Shown: positions 34,586-44,272, counted from the stretch's first letter. The stretch: DNA of 64,000 nucleotides from an uncultured Lachnospiraceae bacterium (GCA_910579325.1 CAJTTU010000006.1:1-64000); one strand, 5' to 3'. Notes: generated from the sequence alone by a model not told the origin. Made by a program: numbers and translations.

Positions 34586-36073
34586 TTACCCCAGATTCGT
34601 ATACCCCATCAATTTCAAATCCACGGCCCGGGCCGCTTCCCGGCCTTCCCTGATGGCCCAGACCACCAGGGACTGCCCCCGGTGCATATCGCCGCAGACA
34701 AATACTTTTTCTATATTCGTCTGATAAGCGCCGGGCTTTGTGGCCACGTTGGTACGGCCGTCCACCTCCACGCCGAAGGCCTGGGTGACATAAGACTCGC
34801 TGCCCAGAAAACCGGCGGCGATCAATACCAGGTCTGCCGGCAGTTCCTGTTCGCCGCCCTCTGCCGGAACCATCGCCATACGGCCGGTTTTAGGGTCTTT
34901 TTTGTTCTCTACCCTCACCGTAATCACTTTCTGCAGATTTCCTGCCTTATCCGCCACAAACTCCTTCACCGTGGTCTGGTACATCCTGGGATCATATCCG
35001 AAAAGAGCGATGGCCTCTTCCTGACCATAATCCGTCTTGCAGACCCTGGGCCACTGAGGCCAGGGATTATCCTCCGCTCTGGCATCCGGCAGCTTCGGCA
35101 TCATCTCAAGCTGGGTCACCGAAGCGCAGCCCTGGCGGATGGCCGTCCCCACACAGTCATTGCCCGTGTCGCCGCCGCCGATGACCACCACATTTTTCCC
35201 TTTGGCGCTGATATATTTGCCGTCTGCCAGATTAGAGTCCAGCAGGCTTTTCGTCGTAGCTTTCAGGAAATCCACCGCAAAATATATTCCTTTGGCCTCC
35301 CTGCCCGGCGCCTTGATATCCCGGGGATTTGAGGAGCCGCAGGCCAGCACCACCGCGTCATAATCGGCCAGAAGCTTCGCGGCCTTGAGATCCTTTCCCA
35401 CATTTGTATCGGTGACAAAGGTAATCCCTTCCTCCTCCATCAGCTTCACCCGCCGCTCCACAATCCGCTTTTCCAGCTTCATATTCGGAATGCCGTACAT
35501 CAGAAGGCCGCCGGGACGGTCGCTGCGCTCATACACCGTCACCTGATGGCCCCGGTAATTCAGCATCGCTGCCGCCGCCAGCCCGGAAGGACCGGAGCCG
35601 ATGACCGCCACCCGCTTTCCGGTGCGCACCTTGGGTACGACAGGCTTTACCTCGCCGTTGGCAAAAGCCGTCTCAATCACGGCCAGCTCATTGTCCCGGA
35701 CGGTCACAGGATCGCCATGTAAACCGCAGGTGCAGGCCGCCTCGCACAGCGCCGGGCAGACCCTCCCGGTAAATTCCGGGAAGCAGTTGGTCTGGTTCAG
35801 CCGCTTATAAGCCTGGTTCCAGTTGTTGGTATAAATCAGATCATTCCATTCCGGCACCAGATTGTTCAGCGGGCAGCCGGACACCATGCCGTTTAATACC
35901 ATGCCGCTCTGGCAGAAGGGCACGCCACAGTCCATGCACCTGGCCCCCTGCCGCCGCCGTTCCTCCATGGATAACGGCTCATGAAATTCATTAAAATGCT
36001 TTACCCTCGCTTTCGGCAAGGCCGCCTGGGTATTCTCCCGCTCATATTCTAAAAAACCTGTTGGTTTTCCCAT
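34586..36073 (-). CDS. gltD: Glutamate synthase (NADPH) small subunit
   Basis: Supplies electrons to GltB for conversion of glutamine and 2-oxoglutarate to two glutamates. 495 residues: N-terminal Cys clusters for two 4Fe-4S centres (RCMDCGVPFCQ near 45-55, CPLNN near 70, VCPALCEAACTCGLHG near 105-120), FAD-binding GSGPSGLAAAAMLNYRGH near 158 and NADPH-binding GGGDTGNDCVGTA near 295. Start follows AGGAG. A long leader repeat separates it from gltB upstream. Confidence 0.95.
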   Translation of the reverse strand: MGKPTGFLEYERENTQAALPKARVKHFNEFHEPLSMEERRRQGARCMDCGVPFCQSGMVLNGMVSGCPLNNLVPEWNDLIYTNNWNQAYKRLNQTNCFPEFTGRVCPALCEAACTCGLHGDPVTVRDNELAVIETAFANGEVKPVVPKVRTGKRVAVIGSGPSGLAAAAMLNYRGHQVTVYERSDRPGGLLMYGIPNMKLEKRIVERRVKLMEEEGITFVTDTNVGKDLKAAKLLADYDAVVLACGSSNPRDIKAPGREAKGIYFAVDFLKATTKSLLDSNLADGKYISAKGKNVVVIGGGDTGNDCVGTAIRQGCASVTQLEMMPKLPDARAEDNPWPQWPRVCKTDYGQEEAIALFGYDPRMYQTTVKEFVADKAGNLQKVITVRVENKKDPKTGRMAMVPAEGGEQELPADLVLIAAGFLGSESYVTQAFGVEVDGRTNVATKPGAYQTNIEKVFVCGDMHRGQSLVVWAIREGREAARAVDLKLMGYTNLG

Positions 36074-36087
36074 ATTCTATGCACTCC

Positions 36088-36206
36088 TATTCCAGTCCCG
36101 CAACTTCCCTCCCAAGCCTCCGTAAACTGGGAGGATTTCCAACCACTGAAGTGTCTGGAAATCCTCCCGAGGCTTGTCCGGTCCGTTGCTGTTATTCCAG
36201 TCCCGC
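36088..36206 (-). repeat. Leader repeat element, copy E (between gltB and gltD)
   Basis: The 14-mer TATTCCAGTCCCGC occurs at 36088-36101 and 36193-36206. Minus-strand ACAGCAACGGACC follows the gltB end and GTTGCGGGACT precedes AGGAG of gltD by five bases. The interior has a nested stem: CAAGCCTC with GAGGCTTG outside and GGGAGGATTTCCA with TGGAAATCCTCCC inside. Its G in GGGACT keeps pairing with the AGTT arm through a wobble. Confidence 0.75.
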
Positions 36207-36210
36207 TGAC

Positions 36211-39200
36211 TTATATCCTGTTCCCCGTATAAAACGCCTCAATCGCCGCCTGCTCGCTGCTTAAACCCTTTTCTTCCATCTGCACAATGGCGTTCAGCAT
36301 CCGCTTGTAATCATTTGGAATGATCTTCTTAAACCGGGGCAGGTAGCCGCCGAAATTTTCCAGAATCTCCTTTCCTTTCGAAGATCCGGTGCAGGCCACA
36401 TGTTCCTCGATCATAGCCTTCAGCTCCAGCACGTCGTATTTATTCGTAACCTCCTCCATAGTAACCATGGATTTGTTGATCCGCTTGTACAGATCCCGGT
36501 TTTCATCCAGCACATAGGCGATGCCGCCGCTCATGCCTGCGGCGAAATTCTTTCCGGTGCCGCCTAAAATCACCACCCGGCCTCCGGTCATATACTCGCA
36601 GCCGTGGTCGCCCACGCCCTCCACCACCGCCGTGGCTCCCGAATTGCGGACGCAGAACCGTTCCCCGGCCACGCCATTGATATAAGCCTTGCCGCTGGTT
36701 GCGCCGTAGAGGGCCACATTTCCGATAATGATATTGTCCTCCGCCTTGAATTTCGCGTCCTTCGGCGGATAGATCGCCAGCTTGCCGCCGGATAAGCCCT
36801 TGCCAAAATAGTCGTTGCTGTCGCCCGTCACCTCCAGGGTCAGCCCCTTCGGGATAAAAGCGCCGAAACTCTGGCCGCCGCTGCCCTTGCATTTCACCGT
36901 GAAGGTATCCTCCTCTAAAGTATCCCCATACTTTTTCGTGATCTCCGCCCCGAATATGGTTCCGAAGGCCCGGTTGACACTCCCCACATCCGCCTCGACG
37001 GTATGCTTCTCCTTCTTTTCCAGCGCCTGCCGGAACTGTTTTAATAAGAGCCGCTCATCCAGAGTCTTTTCCAGTTCAAAATTGTATACGTTCTTGCGGC
37101 CGTAACCTGCCAGGGGCCGGCCGATATAAGGATTGTCAAGGATAACGGACAAATCCACCTTGCCTCCTCTTTCACAGGAAATCTTTTCCCGCCGTTTCAA
37201 AAGGTCGGAGCGGCCCACCAGCTCATCCACCGTGGCGATGCCAAGCCTTGCCATATACTCCCGCATCTCCTGCGCCACAAACCGCATAAAATTCATCACA
37301 TATTCCGGCTTCCCCGCAAACCGCTTTCTAAGCTCCGGGTTCTGGGTGGCGATGCCCACAGGGCAGGTGTCCAGGTTGCAGACCCGCATCATCACGCAGC
37401 CCATAGTCACCAGCGGAGCCGTGGCAAAACCGAATTCCTCTGCGCCCAGAAGGGCTGCCACAATCACATCCCTGCCGCTCATCAGCTTTCCGTCCGTTTC
37501 CAGGATCACCTTGTCCCGCAGCCCGTTCATAATCAGCGTCTGGTGGGTCTCCGCCACCCCCAGCTCCCAGGGAAGGCCCGCATTGTAAATAGAATTTCTC
37601 GGCGCCGCCCCGGTGCCGCCGTCAAAGCCGGATACTAAAATCACCTGTGCCCCTGCCTTGGCCACGCCGGCCGCCACAGTTCCCACGCCGGCCTCCGACA
37701 CCAGCTTAACGGAAATCCTGGCGTCTTTGTTCGCATTTTTCAGGTCGAAAATCAGCTGGGCCAGATCCTCAATCGAATAAATATCATGGTGAGGCGGCGG
37801 GGAAATCAGTCCCACGCCCGCCGTAGAGTGGCGGGTTTTCGCCACCCAGGGATAAACCTTATTGCCGGGAAGCTGGCCGCCCTCGCCGGGCTTTGCCCCC
37901 TGGGCCATTTTAATCTGAATCTCCTTTGCGCTGACCAGGTACCGGGAGGTCACGCCGAACCGTCCCGACGCCACCTGCTTGATGGCGGAACAGCGGTTGA
38001 ACTCTTCGCTCTGGTTTTCCAGCCGCTCCAGGCTCTCGCCGCCCTCGCCGCTGTTGGATTTGCCGTGGAGCCGGTTCATGGCGATGGCCAGCGTTTCGTG
38101 AGCCTCCTGGGAAATGGAACCGTAGGACATGGCGCCGGTCTTAAACCGCTTCACGATAGAATCCACGCTCTCCACCTTCTCGATGGGAATGCCCTGCTCC
38201 GGATAATTGAAATCCAGAAGCCCCCGCAGGTTTATGGTGCCCACTTCCTCATGGATGGCATGGCTGTATTCCTTAAATAACTGATAATCCCCCCGTTTAG
38301 CGGCTTCCTGCAGCAGATGGATGGTCTTGGGATTGTACCGGTGTTCTTCCTTTCCCGAACGCATCTTGTAGCTGCCCATGCTGCTCAAGGTCAGATCCAC
38401 GTCAAGCCCTAAAGGGTCAAAAGCCGAGGAATGGCGGGAATCCACGTCGTCCTCGATATCCTTCAGGCTCAGGCCCTCCACCCGGCAGACCGTGTTGGTA
38501 AAATACCGGTCGATCACCTCTTTATTAATGCCGATGGCCTCAAAAATCTGAGACCCCTGATAGGACTGGATCGTAGAAATTCCCATCTTGGAGGCAATTT
38601 TCACAATGCCGTGAAGTACTGCGCTGTTGTAGTCGTCCACCGCCGCATAGTAATCCTTATCCAGCATATCGCTCTCGATCAGGTAACGGATAGCCTCCTG
38701 AGCCAGGTAGGGATTGATGGCCGTCGCCCCGTAGCCCAGAAGCGTAGCAAAATGATGTACCTCGCAGGGCTCCCCGCTTTCCAGGATAATAGCCATGCTG
38801 GTTCTCTTTTTCGTCTTTACCAGATGATGCTGCAGGGCGGATACCGCAAGCAGGGAAGGAATGGCTACCCGGTTCTCATCCATCCCCCGGTCGCTTAGAA
38901 TCAGGATATTGCAGCCGTTTCTGTGGGCCCGGTCGGCCTCCAGGCAGAGCCGGTCCACTGCCTTTTCCAGGCTGGTATTTTTATAGTACAGAATAGACAC
39001 TTCCTCTACCTTGAAGCCGTCCACCTTCATATTTTTGATTTTCAGAAGATCCGTGCAGGTCAGGATCGGATTGTGTATGCGCAGGATCTTGCAGTTATCC
39101 GCCTTTTCCTCCAGAAGGCTTCCGTCAGAGCCGATATAAATATCGGTGGCCGTCACAATCTCTTCCCGGATGGCGTCGATGGGGGGATTAGTCACCTGGG

Positions 39201-40764
39201 CAAAAAGCTGTTTAAAATAGTTAAACAGCGGCTGATGCATGGCCGACAAAATGGCCAGGGGACTGTCCGCTCCCATGGCGGACACCGCCTCCGCTCCGTC
39301 TTTTGCCATAGGCAAAAGCATGGTCCGGTAGGTCTCATAGCTATAGCCAAAAGCCTTTAACAGCCTCAGCCGTTCTTCTTCCGGCAGCTCCGGTATTTTC
39401 TGATTGGGAATCGCCAGTTCCTTCAGATGCACCAGATGGCTGTCCAGCCATTCCCCGTAAGGCCGCCTTGCAGCATAATCCCGTTTCAGATCCTCGTCGT
39501 TGATCATCACGCCCTTTTTCGTGTCCACCAGCAGCATTTTCCCCGGCCTTAACCGGTCTTTTTTCACGATCCGCTTCTGGTCCACCGCTAAAGCCCCCAC
39601 CTCCGAGGAAAGAATCAGCTGTCCCTCATCGGTAATATAATATCTGGAAGGCCGCAGCCCGTTCCGGTCAAGCACGGCGCCGATTAAGTCGCCGTCGCTG
39701 AACACAATCGAGGCCGGCCCGTCCCAGGGCTCCATCATCGTCGCATAATACTGGTAGAAATCCCGTTTCTCCTGGTCCATATATTTGTCGTTCACCCAGG
39801 GCTCGGGAATCGTAATCATCACGGCCAGCGGCAGCTCCATGCCGCTCATCATCAGAAATTCCAGCGTATTGTCAAACATGGCGGAGTCAGAGCCCTCGGA
39901 GTTTACAACCGGCAGCACCTTGGGCATGTCATTTTTCAGGTACTCGGATTCCATGTTTTCCTCTCTGGCCAGCATTTTGTCCACATTGCCCCGGATCGTA
40001 TTGATCTCGCCGTTGTGTACGATCAGCCGGTTGGGGTGGGCCCGCATCCAGCTGGGATTGGTGTTGGTGCTGAACCGGGAATGAACCACCGCCAGCGCCG
40101 ATTCATAGTCCGGCGACTGCAGGTCAGGATAATACTGGCGGAGCTGCTTCACCAGAAACATGCCCTTGTAGACAATCGTACGGCTGGACAGGGAAGCCAC
40201 ATAAGTGTTGTCGTTACTCTGCTCAAACACCCGGCGAACCACATAGAGGCGGCGGTCAAAGGGCAGACCCGCTTCCAGCTTCTCCGGCTTTTCCACAAAA
40301 GCCTGCATAATACAGGGCATACAGTCCAGCGCCTTTTTTCCAAGTACGCCGGGATTTACCGGCACCGCCCGCCAGCCGAGGAAGGTAAGCCCCTCCTTCT
40401 GCACGATAATCTCAAACATCTTTTTCGCCTGGTTTCTGGCCAGCTCATCCTGAGGAAAGAAGAACATGCCCACGCCGTACTCCCGGTCCTTCCCCAGCTT
40501 AATCCCTGCGGCCTTTGCGGCGTTTTTGAAAAATCGGTGGGAAACCTGCAGCAGAATCCCCACGCCGTCGCCGGTTTTCCCCTCGGCGTCCTTTCCTGCC
40601 CGGTGTTCCAGATTCTCTACGATTTTGATGGCGTCCTCCACCGTTTTATGGGTTTTCATGCCGCCTATATTGACCACCGCGCCGATTCCGCAGTTGTCAT
40701 GCTCAAACCGGGCGTCGTATAGCCTAGGCGCCTGCTGTTTTTCCGTCAACTGTCTTCCTTCCAT
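36211..40764 (-). CDS. gltB: Glutamate synthase large subunit
   Basis: About 1517 residues. The ATG at 40764 is chosen over a TTG at 40812 because it gives the usual short leader before the amidotransferase nucleophile Cys25 (DNCGIGAVV), exposed after processing. Domains in order: class II glutamine amidotransferase (about 25-420), central domain, FMN-binding synthase barrel (about 840-1200, KPGEGGQLPGNKV), the 3Fe-4S Cys motif GCVMMRVCNLDTCPVG near 1150 and the C-terminal beta-helix (about 1260-1500). It works with GltD in ammonium assimilation. A palindrome and a long inverted repeat lie directly upstream. Confidence 0.96.
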   Translation of the reverse strand: MEGRQLTEKQQAPRLYDARFEHDNCGIGAVVNIGGMKTHKTVEDAIKIVENLEHRAGKDAEGKTGDGVGILLQVSHRFFKNAAKAAGIKLGKDREYGVGMFFFPQDELARNQAKKMFEIIVQKEGLTFLGWRAVPVNPGVLGKKALDCMPCIMQAFVEKPEKLEAGLPFDRRLYVVRRVFEQSNDNTYVASLSSRTIVYKGMFLVKQLRQYYPDLQSPDYESALAVVHSRFSTNTNPSWMRAHPNRLIVHNGEINTIRGNVDKMLAREENMESEYLKNDMPKVLPVVNSEGSDSAMFDNTLEFLMMSGMELPLAVMITIPEPWVNDKYMDQEKRDFYQYYATMMEPWDGPASIVFSDGDLIGAVLDRNGLRPSRYYITDEGQLILSSEVGALAVDQKRIVKKDRLRPGKMLLVDTKKGVMINDEDLKRDYAARRPYGEWLDSHLVHLKELAIPNQKIPELPEEERLRLLKAFGYSYETYRTMLLPMAKDGAEAVSAMGADSPLAILSAMHQPLFNYFKQLFAQVTNPPIDAIREEIVTATDIYIGSDGSLLEEKADNCKILRIHNPILTCTDLLKIKNMKVDGFKVEEVSILYYKNTSLEKAVDRLCLEADRAHRNGCNILILSDRGMDENRVAIPSLLAVSALQHHLVKTKKRTSMAIILESGEPCEVHHFATLLGYGATAINPYLAQEAIRYLIESDMLDKDYYAAVDDYNSAVLHGIVKIASKMGISTIQSYQGSQIFEAIGINKEVIDRYFTNTVCRVEGLSLKDIEDDVDSRHSSAFDPLGLDVDLTLSSMGSYKMRSGKEEHRYNPKTIHLLQEAAKRGDYQLFKEYSHAIHEEVGTINLRGLLDFNYPEQGIPIEKVESVDSIVKRFKTGAMSYGSISQEAHETLAIAMNRLHGKSNSGEGGESLERLENQSEEFNRCSAIKQVASGRFGVTSRYLVSAKEIQIKMAQGAKPGEGGQLPGNKVYPWVAKTRHSTAGVGLISPPPHHDIYSIEDLAQLIFDLKNANKDARISVKLVSEAGVGTVAAGVAKAGAQVILVSGFDGGTGAAPRNSIYNAGLPWELGVAETHQTLIMNGLRDKVILETDGKLMSGRDVIVAALLGAEEFGFATAPLVTMGCVMMRVCNLDTCPVGIATQNPELRKRFAGKPEYVMNFMRFVAQEMREYMARLGIATVDELVGRSDLLKRREKISCERGGKVDLSVILDNPYIGRPLAGYGRKNVYNFELEKTLDERLLLKQFRQALEKKEKHTVEADVGSVNRAFGTIFGAEITKKYGDTLEEDTFTVKCKGSGGQSFGAFIPKGLTLEVTGDSNDYFGKGLSGGKLAIYPPKDAKFKAEDNIIIGNVALYGATSGKAYINGVAGERFCVRNSGATAVVEGVGDHGCEYMTGGRVVILGGTGKNFAAGMSGGIAYVLDENRDLYKRINKSMVTMEEVTNKYDVLELKAMIEEHVACTGSSKGKEILENFGGYLPRFKKIIPNDYKRMLNAIVQMEEKGLSSEQAAIEAFYTGNRI

Positions 40765-40765
40765 A

Positions 40766-40876
40766 GATTGTACAATCCTTTCCGTAGTTGATTTACTGTG
40801 AAAGTAAGCCAAGTGGACATAGATTCGACATGTTTACATGAGAGCATCTATGGACATTTGGCGCACCCTACTTTCA
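40766..40876. repeat. Palindromic element upstream of gltB
   Basis: GATTGTACAATC (40766-40777) is a perfect 12-bp palindrome two bases before the gltB ATG. Beyond it lies a long imperfect inverted repeat: TGAAAGTA (40799-40806) with TACTTTCA (40869-40876), and GCCAAGTGGACATAGAT (40808-40824) with ATCTATGGACATTTGGC (40846-40862). The same GATTGTACAATC and GCCAAGTG/CATTTGGC pair occur at 57554-57650. Confidence 0.65.
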
Positions 40877-40921
40877 TATTTGGTAATGTCTGCGTCAGCA
40901 GACATGTCCGTTTATATATAA

Positions 40922-40971
40922 AAAGCTGCAAAGAAACACTCCCCCCTGGGGAACTGCCTCTTTGCAGCTTT
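40922..40971 (-). terminator. Terminator after ptsH
   Basis: Perfect 13-bp stem (40922-40934 with 40959-40971, AAAGCTGCAAAGA and its complement) with a 24-base loop; in minus-strand reading the second arm runs into TTTTTATAT. It ends the ackA-ptsH transcript before gltB. Confidence 0.75.
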
Positions 40972-41015
40972 AAACGCAATCCAATTTTATGTTTTTGACT
41001 TAAACTGCTAAAATA

Positions 41016-41279
41016 CTAAAAATCCAGCTTGCTTTCAATCAGCCTGGCCAAAGTCTTTGCCGCATACTCTTCCTCTCTGCCGTCACAGCATAGCTCGATT
41101 CTGTCACCGCATTTGATCCCCGCTTTCATCAGCTTTAAGACGCTCTTCGCATTCACGGTCTCTTCTTTCCTGCGGATATAGATCTCACACGGATATGCCG
41201 CAGCTTCCTTCGCCAGTACTCCTGCGGGTCTTAAATGCAGACCCGTAGGATTTACCACTGTCAAACGTTTTGTTACCAT
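41016..41279 (-). CDS. ptsH: HPr-family phosphocarrier protein
   Basis: 87-residue phosphocarrier of the PTS. Taking the ATG at 41279 places the phosphorylated His at residue 15 (NPTGLHLRPAG) and the regulatory Ser at 46 (NAKSVLKLM), the canonical numbers; an ATG 21 bases earlier would add seven residues. No strong ribosome site precedes either. Both His15 and Ser46 are present, so it is HPr rather than Crh. Enzyme I is not nearby. It follows ackA by 84 bases. Confidence 0.88.
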   Translation of the reverse strand: MVTKRLTVVNPTGLHLRPAGVLAKEAAAYPCEIYIRRKEETVNAKSVLKLMKAGIKCGDRIELCCDGREEEYAAKTLARLIESKLDF

Positions 41280-41363
41280 ATTACTATATATGCCCGGCAT
41301 ACGCTGAGCTATTCGCCACTTTACCGCGGCTGAATACCTTATTACAAAATTTCCGATACTTTC

Positions 41364-42551
41364 TTATACCAGCGCAACCGTCTCTCTTGCGATGGCCAGC
41401 TCCTCGTTGGTGGGAACTACCATGGCAACTACCTTGGAATCATCGGTGCTGACAATTCTCTCTTCGCCGGCGAATTTGTTCTTCTCAGCGTCGAATTTCA
41501 GTCCCAGATAACCCATATGGTTCAGAACCATCTCACGGATCAGCGCATCATTCTCGCCGATTCCGGCGGTGAATACGATTGCGTCCACGCCGTTCATCAC
41601 TGCGGCATAAGCGCCGATATACTTTACAACTCTGTGTACGAATACCTCAACGGCAACCTCTGCCTTTTTATTTCCCTTGTCAGCCTCTGCGTGCAGATCA
41701 CGGAAGTCGCTGGACACCTCTGACAGACCCTGAACGCCGGACTTCTTATTCAGTACCTGCAGTACCCCTGAAATATCCAGATTCTCTTTCTTCGCTACAT
41801 ACTCAAGCACGGCGGGGTCCAGGTCGCCGCTTCTGGTGCCCATCACAAGGCCCTCCAGAGGGGTGAAGCCCATGCTGGTGTCAACGGACTTGCCGTTCTG
41901 TACCGCACAGATGCTGGCGCCGTTGCCCAGGTGGCATACGATGGTTTTCAGATCTTCCGGTTTCTTGCCCAGGATCTCGGCAACACGCTTGGAAACAAAG
42001 CTGTGGGAGGTTCCGTGGAAACCGTAACGGCGAACCGCATATTTCTCATAATACTCATAAGGAATACCGTACAGGTAGGATACGTCGGGCATCGTCTGAT
42101 GGAACGCGGTGTCGAATACGCCTACCATCGGTACGTTCGGCATCAGCTCCTTGCAGGCATTGATACCGATCAGGTTTGCGGGGTTGTGCAGAGGAGCCAG
42201 GTCGTTGCACTTCTCGATCTCTTTGCATACCTCTTCGGTCAGTACGGTGGATGCGGCAAACTTCTCGCCGCCATGTACGATTCTGTGGCCTACCGCACCG
42301 ATCTCGTCCAGAGATGCGATCACGCCGTTCTTCGCATCTGTCAGCTGCTGAAGCACCAGGCTCACCGCCGCCGTATGGTTGGGCATGTCCGCATTCATCT
42401 CAACCTTGTCCTTGCCCGTAGGCTTGTGGGTCAGGCAGCCGTCGATACCGATTCTCTCACATAAGCCCTTTGCCAGCACCTGCTCTGTGTCGGAATCGAT
42501 CAGCTGATACTTCAGAGAAGAGCTTCCGCAGTTAATTACCAATACTTTCAT
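41364..42551 (-). CDS. ackA: Acetate kinase
   Basis: Converts acetyl phosphate and ADP to acetate and ATP, the energy-yielding step of acetate fermentation. 395 residues from the ATG at 42551, which has AGGAGG eight bases upstream; an in-frame upstream extension is discarded. Motifs: MKVLVINCGSSSLKYQL at the N-terminus, FDTAFHQTMP near 150, RYGFHGTSH near 180, HLGNGAS near 210 and GIGEND near 330. pta is not adjacent. Confidence 0.96.
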   Translation of the reverse strand: MKVLVINCGSSSLKYQLIDSDTEQVLAKGLCERIGIDGCLTHKPTGKDKVEMNADMPNHTAAVSLVLQQLTDAKNGVIASLDEIGAVGHRIVHGGEKFAASTVLTEEVCKEIEKCNDLAPLHNPANLIGINACKELMPNVPMVGVFDTAFHQTMPDVSYLYGIPYEYYEKYAVRRYGFHGTSHSFVSKRVAEILGKKPEDLKTIVCHLGNGASICAVQNGKSVDTSMGFTPLEGLVMGTRSGDLDPAVLEYVAKKENLDISGVLQVLNKKSGVQGLSEVSSDFRDLHAEADKGNKKAEVAVEVFVHRVVKYIGAYAAVMNGVDAIVFTAGIGENDALIREMVLNHMGYLGLKFDAEKNKFAGEERIVSTDDSKVVAMVVPTNEELAIARETVALV

Positions 42552-42613
42552 TGTTTTTCCTCCTAAAAAATCCTGTATTCCTGCCAAGCAGGATTTATAT
42601 TCACATATGGTCT

Positions 42614-42642
42614 ATTTTATACTTTTTTCCATTGGCTGTAAA
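42614..42642 (-). promoter_or_regulatory. Promoter of ackA
   Basis: Minus-strand TTTACA (42642-42637), 17 bases, TAAAAT (42619-42614). A short hairpin, CCTGCTTGGCAGG, stands in the leader just before the ribosome site. Confidence 0.6.
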
Positions 42643-42803
42643 GTGTTTATGGGGATTTTTTAAGAGGATTTATGAAAATTCGGCTACTGTCCACATGGTG
42701 AAATGATACATCTACTGAAACAGGGAGGCACCAAAACCACCTCCCCGTCAACACATACATCCTTTTCATAATACGGTACGGAACAATCTTTTTTACGATT
42801 CTT

Positions 42804-43922
42804 TTACAGCAGCTTTGCCGCCACCTTTTTCAGTTCTTCCCTGATCTTAATATGCTGAGGACAGGCTTCCTCACATTTGCCGCATTCCACGCACTCATTG
42901 GCCGGCTTCTTTCCGTGACCACCCACCAGCCATTCCGCCTGGTGCCTGGCCGCTGCTTTGTCGCCATAGAGAGTCAGGTAGTTCATAGCCGTAAAGGAGC
43001 CGGAGATGCCGATCCCTTCCGGACATACCTTCGCGCAGTAATTGCAGGTGGTACAGGGAATCAGAGGAATGCGGTTCATGGCCTCTCTGGCCTGGTTGAA
43101 CACGTCCTTCTCTTCCTCTGAAAATCCTGTAAAATGCTTCATATAAGACAGGTTGTCTTCCATCTGCTCTAAGCTGCTCATACCTGACAGAACCGTGATC
43201 ACGCCTTCCAGCTCCGCCGCGAAACGGATGGCCCAGGAGGCGCAGGAAGCCTTCGGATCTGCCTTTTTAAAGATGTCCTGTACTTCCTTCGGCGGATTGG
43301 CCAGCATACCGCCCTTCACCGGCTCCATAATCACCACCGGCTTGCCATGGGCCCTTGCCACCTCATAACATTTTTTTGACTGCACGGCGGGATTTTCCCA
43401 GTCGCCGTAGTTAATCTGCAGCTGAACGAATTCCATCTCCGGATGCCTGTTTAAAATTTCCTCCAGCTCTTCCGGCGTGGAGTGGAAGGAGAAGCCCACA
43501 TGCTTAATCAGCCCTTCTTTTTTCTTCTCCTGCACAAAGCTCCACATATCAAAATCATCGAATGGCTTAGTCCGATGTTCCCCCAGATTATGTAACAGGT
43601 AAAAATCGAAATACCCCGCGCCTGTCTGTTTTAATGATGTTTCAAACTGAGCAACGGCATCCTCTCTGGTTTTACAGTCGATCCATGCGGCGTTTTTCGT
43701 GGCCAGCTGGAAACGCTCCCTGGGATAGCGCTCCACCAGCGCCTGACGGATGGCGTCCTCGCTGCCCGCGTAAGCCCAGGCCGTGTCAAAATAGGTAAAA
43801 CCTTCCTCAAGGAAACGGTCTACCATCGCCTTAACCTGCTCCACGTCGATCACGTCGCCCTTCATCGGCAGGCGCATCAGGCCAAAGCCCAGTTTTTTGA
43901 TATCTTCTCCTAAATATGGCAT
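42804..43922 (-). CDS. Aldo/keto reductase with C-terminal 4Fe-4S ferredoxin domain
   Basis: 372 residues. The AKR barrel (about 1-280) has the catalytic tetrad Asp46, Tyr51, Lys76 and His111 in order. The C-terminal part carries two Cys clusters, CTTCNYCAKVCP near 300 and CVECGKCEEACP near 350, for 4Fe-4S centres, a fusion common in anaerobes. The substrate is unknown. GAAAGGAG precedes the ATG. The gene faces a MerR regulator, and its promoter has a MerR-type 19-base spacer with a dyad, so it is probably induced by that regulator. Confidence 0.92.
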   Translation of the reverse strand: MPYLGEDIKKLGFGLMRLPMKGDVIDVEQVKAMVDRFLEEGFTYFDTAWAYAGSEDAIRQALVERYPRERFQLATKNAAWIDCKTREDAVAQFETSLKQTGAGYFDFYLLHNLGEHRTKPFDDFDMWSFVQEKKKEGLIKHVGFSFHSTPEELEEILNRHPEMEFVQLQINYGDWENPAVQSKKCYEVARAHGKPVVIMEPVKGGMLANPPKEVQDIFKKADPKASCASWAIRFAAELEGVITVLSGMSSLEQMEDNLSYMKHFTGFSEEEKDVFNQAREAMNRIPLIPCTTCNYCAKVCPEGIGISGSFTAMNYLTLYGDKAAARHQAEWLVGGHGKKPANECVECGKCEEACPQHIKIREELKKVAAKLL

Positions 43923-43977
43923 TGCATTTGTCTCCTTTCCTGTCCTGAAATAATTGGAATATTTTCGTTATGGTTCC

Positions 43978-44008
43978 ATTGTATCAGTCGGTAGCTGCTA
44001 CCGGTCAA
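43978..44008 (-). promoter_or_regulatory. MerR-type promoter of the aldo/keto reductase gene
   Basis: Minus-strand TTGACC (44008-44003) and TACAAT (43983-43978) are 19 bases apart, the elongated spacing activated by MerR proteins. The spacer holds the dyad CGGTAGC-A-GCTACCG (43989-44003). Confidence 0.75.
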
Positions 44009-44060
44009 GAAGAAAATTAAAATATCTGCATAAGACGTCGCCTGAAATATATAAAAAGTC

Positions 44061-44118
44061 TTGCCTCTCCTCCCGTTTTCTGCTATACTTTCACTGCGGC
44101 ATACGGTAGTTACTACCG
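44061..44118 (+). promoter_or_regulatory. merR promoter with downstream dyad
   Basis: TTGCCT (44061-44066), 17 bases, TATACT (44084-44089). The dyad CGGTAGT-T-ACTACCG (44104-44118), closely related to the one in the reductase promoter, lies just after the expected transcript start and would allow autorepression. Confidence 0.7.
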
Positions 44119-44272
44119 GCTACAAACATCATCACACATATATCCGGTTCTCGCAATATCTGACTTTGTGTCTTCCAAGACAAAGTCTGTCCGCTTATAT
44201 GAGCCTTATATCAAAGGATACTTTTTTGCATAAGGTCCCGGAAACATATCTGTTACATCCGGAGGAGTTTGT

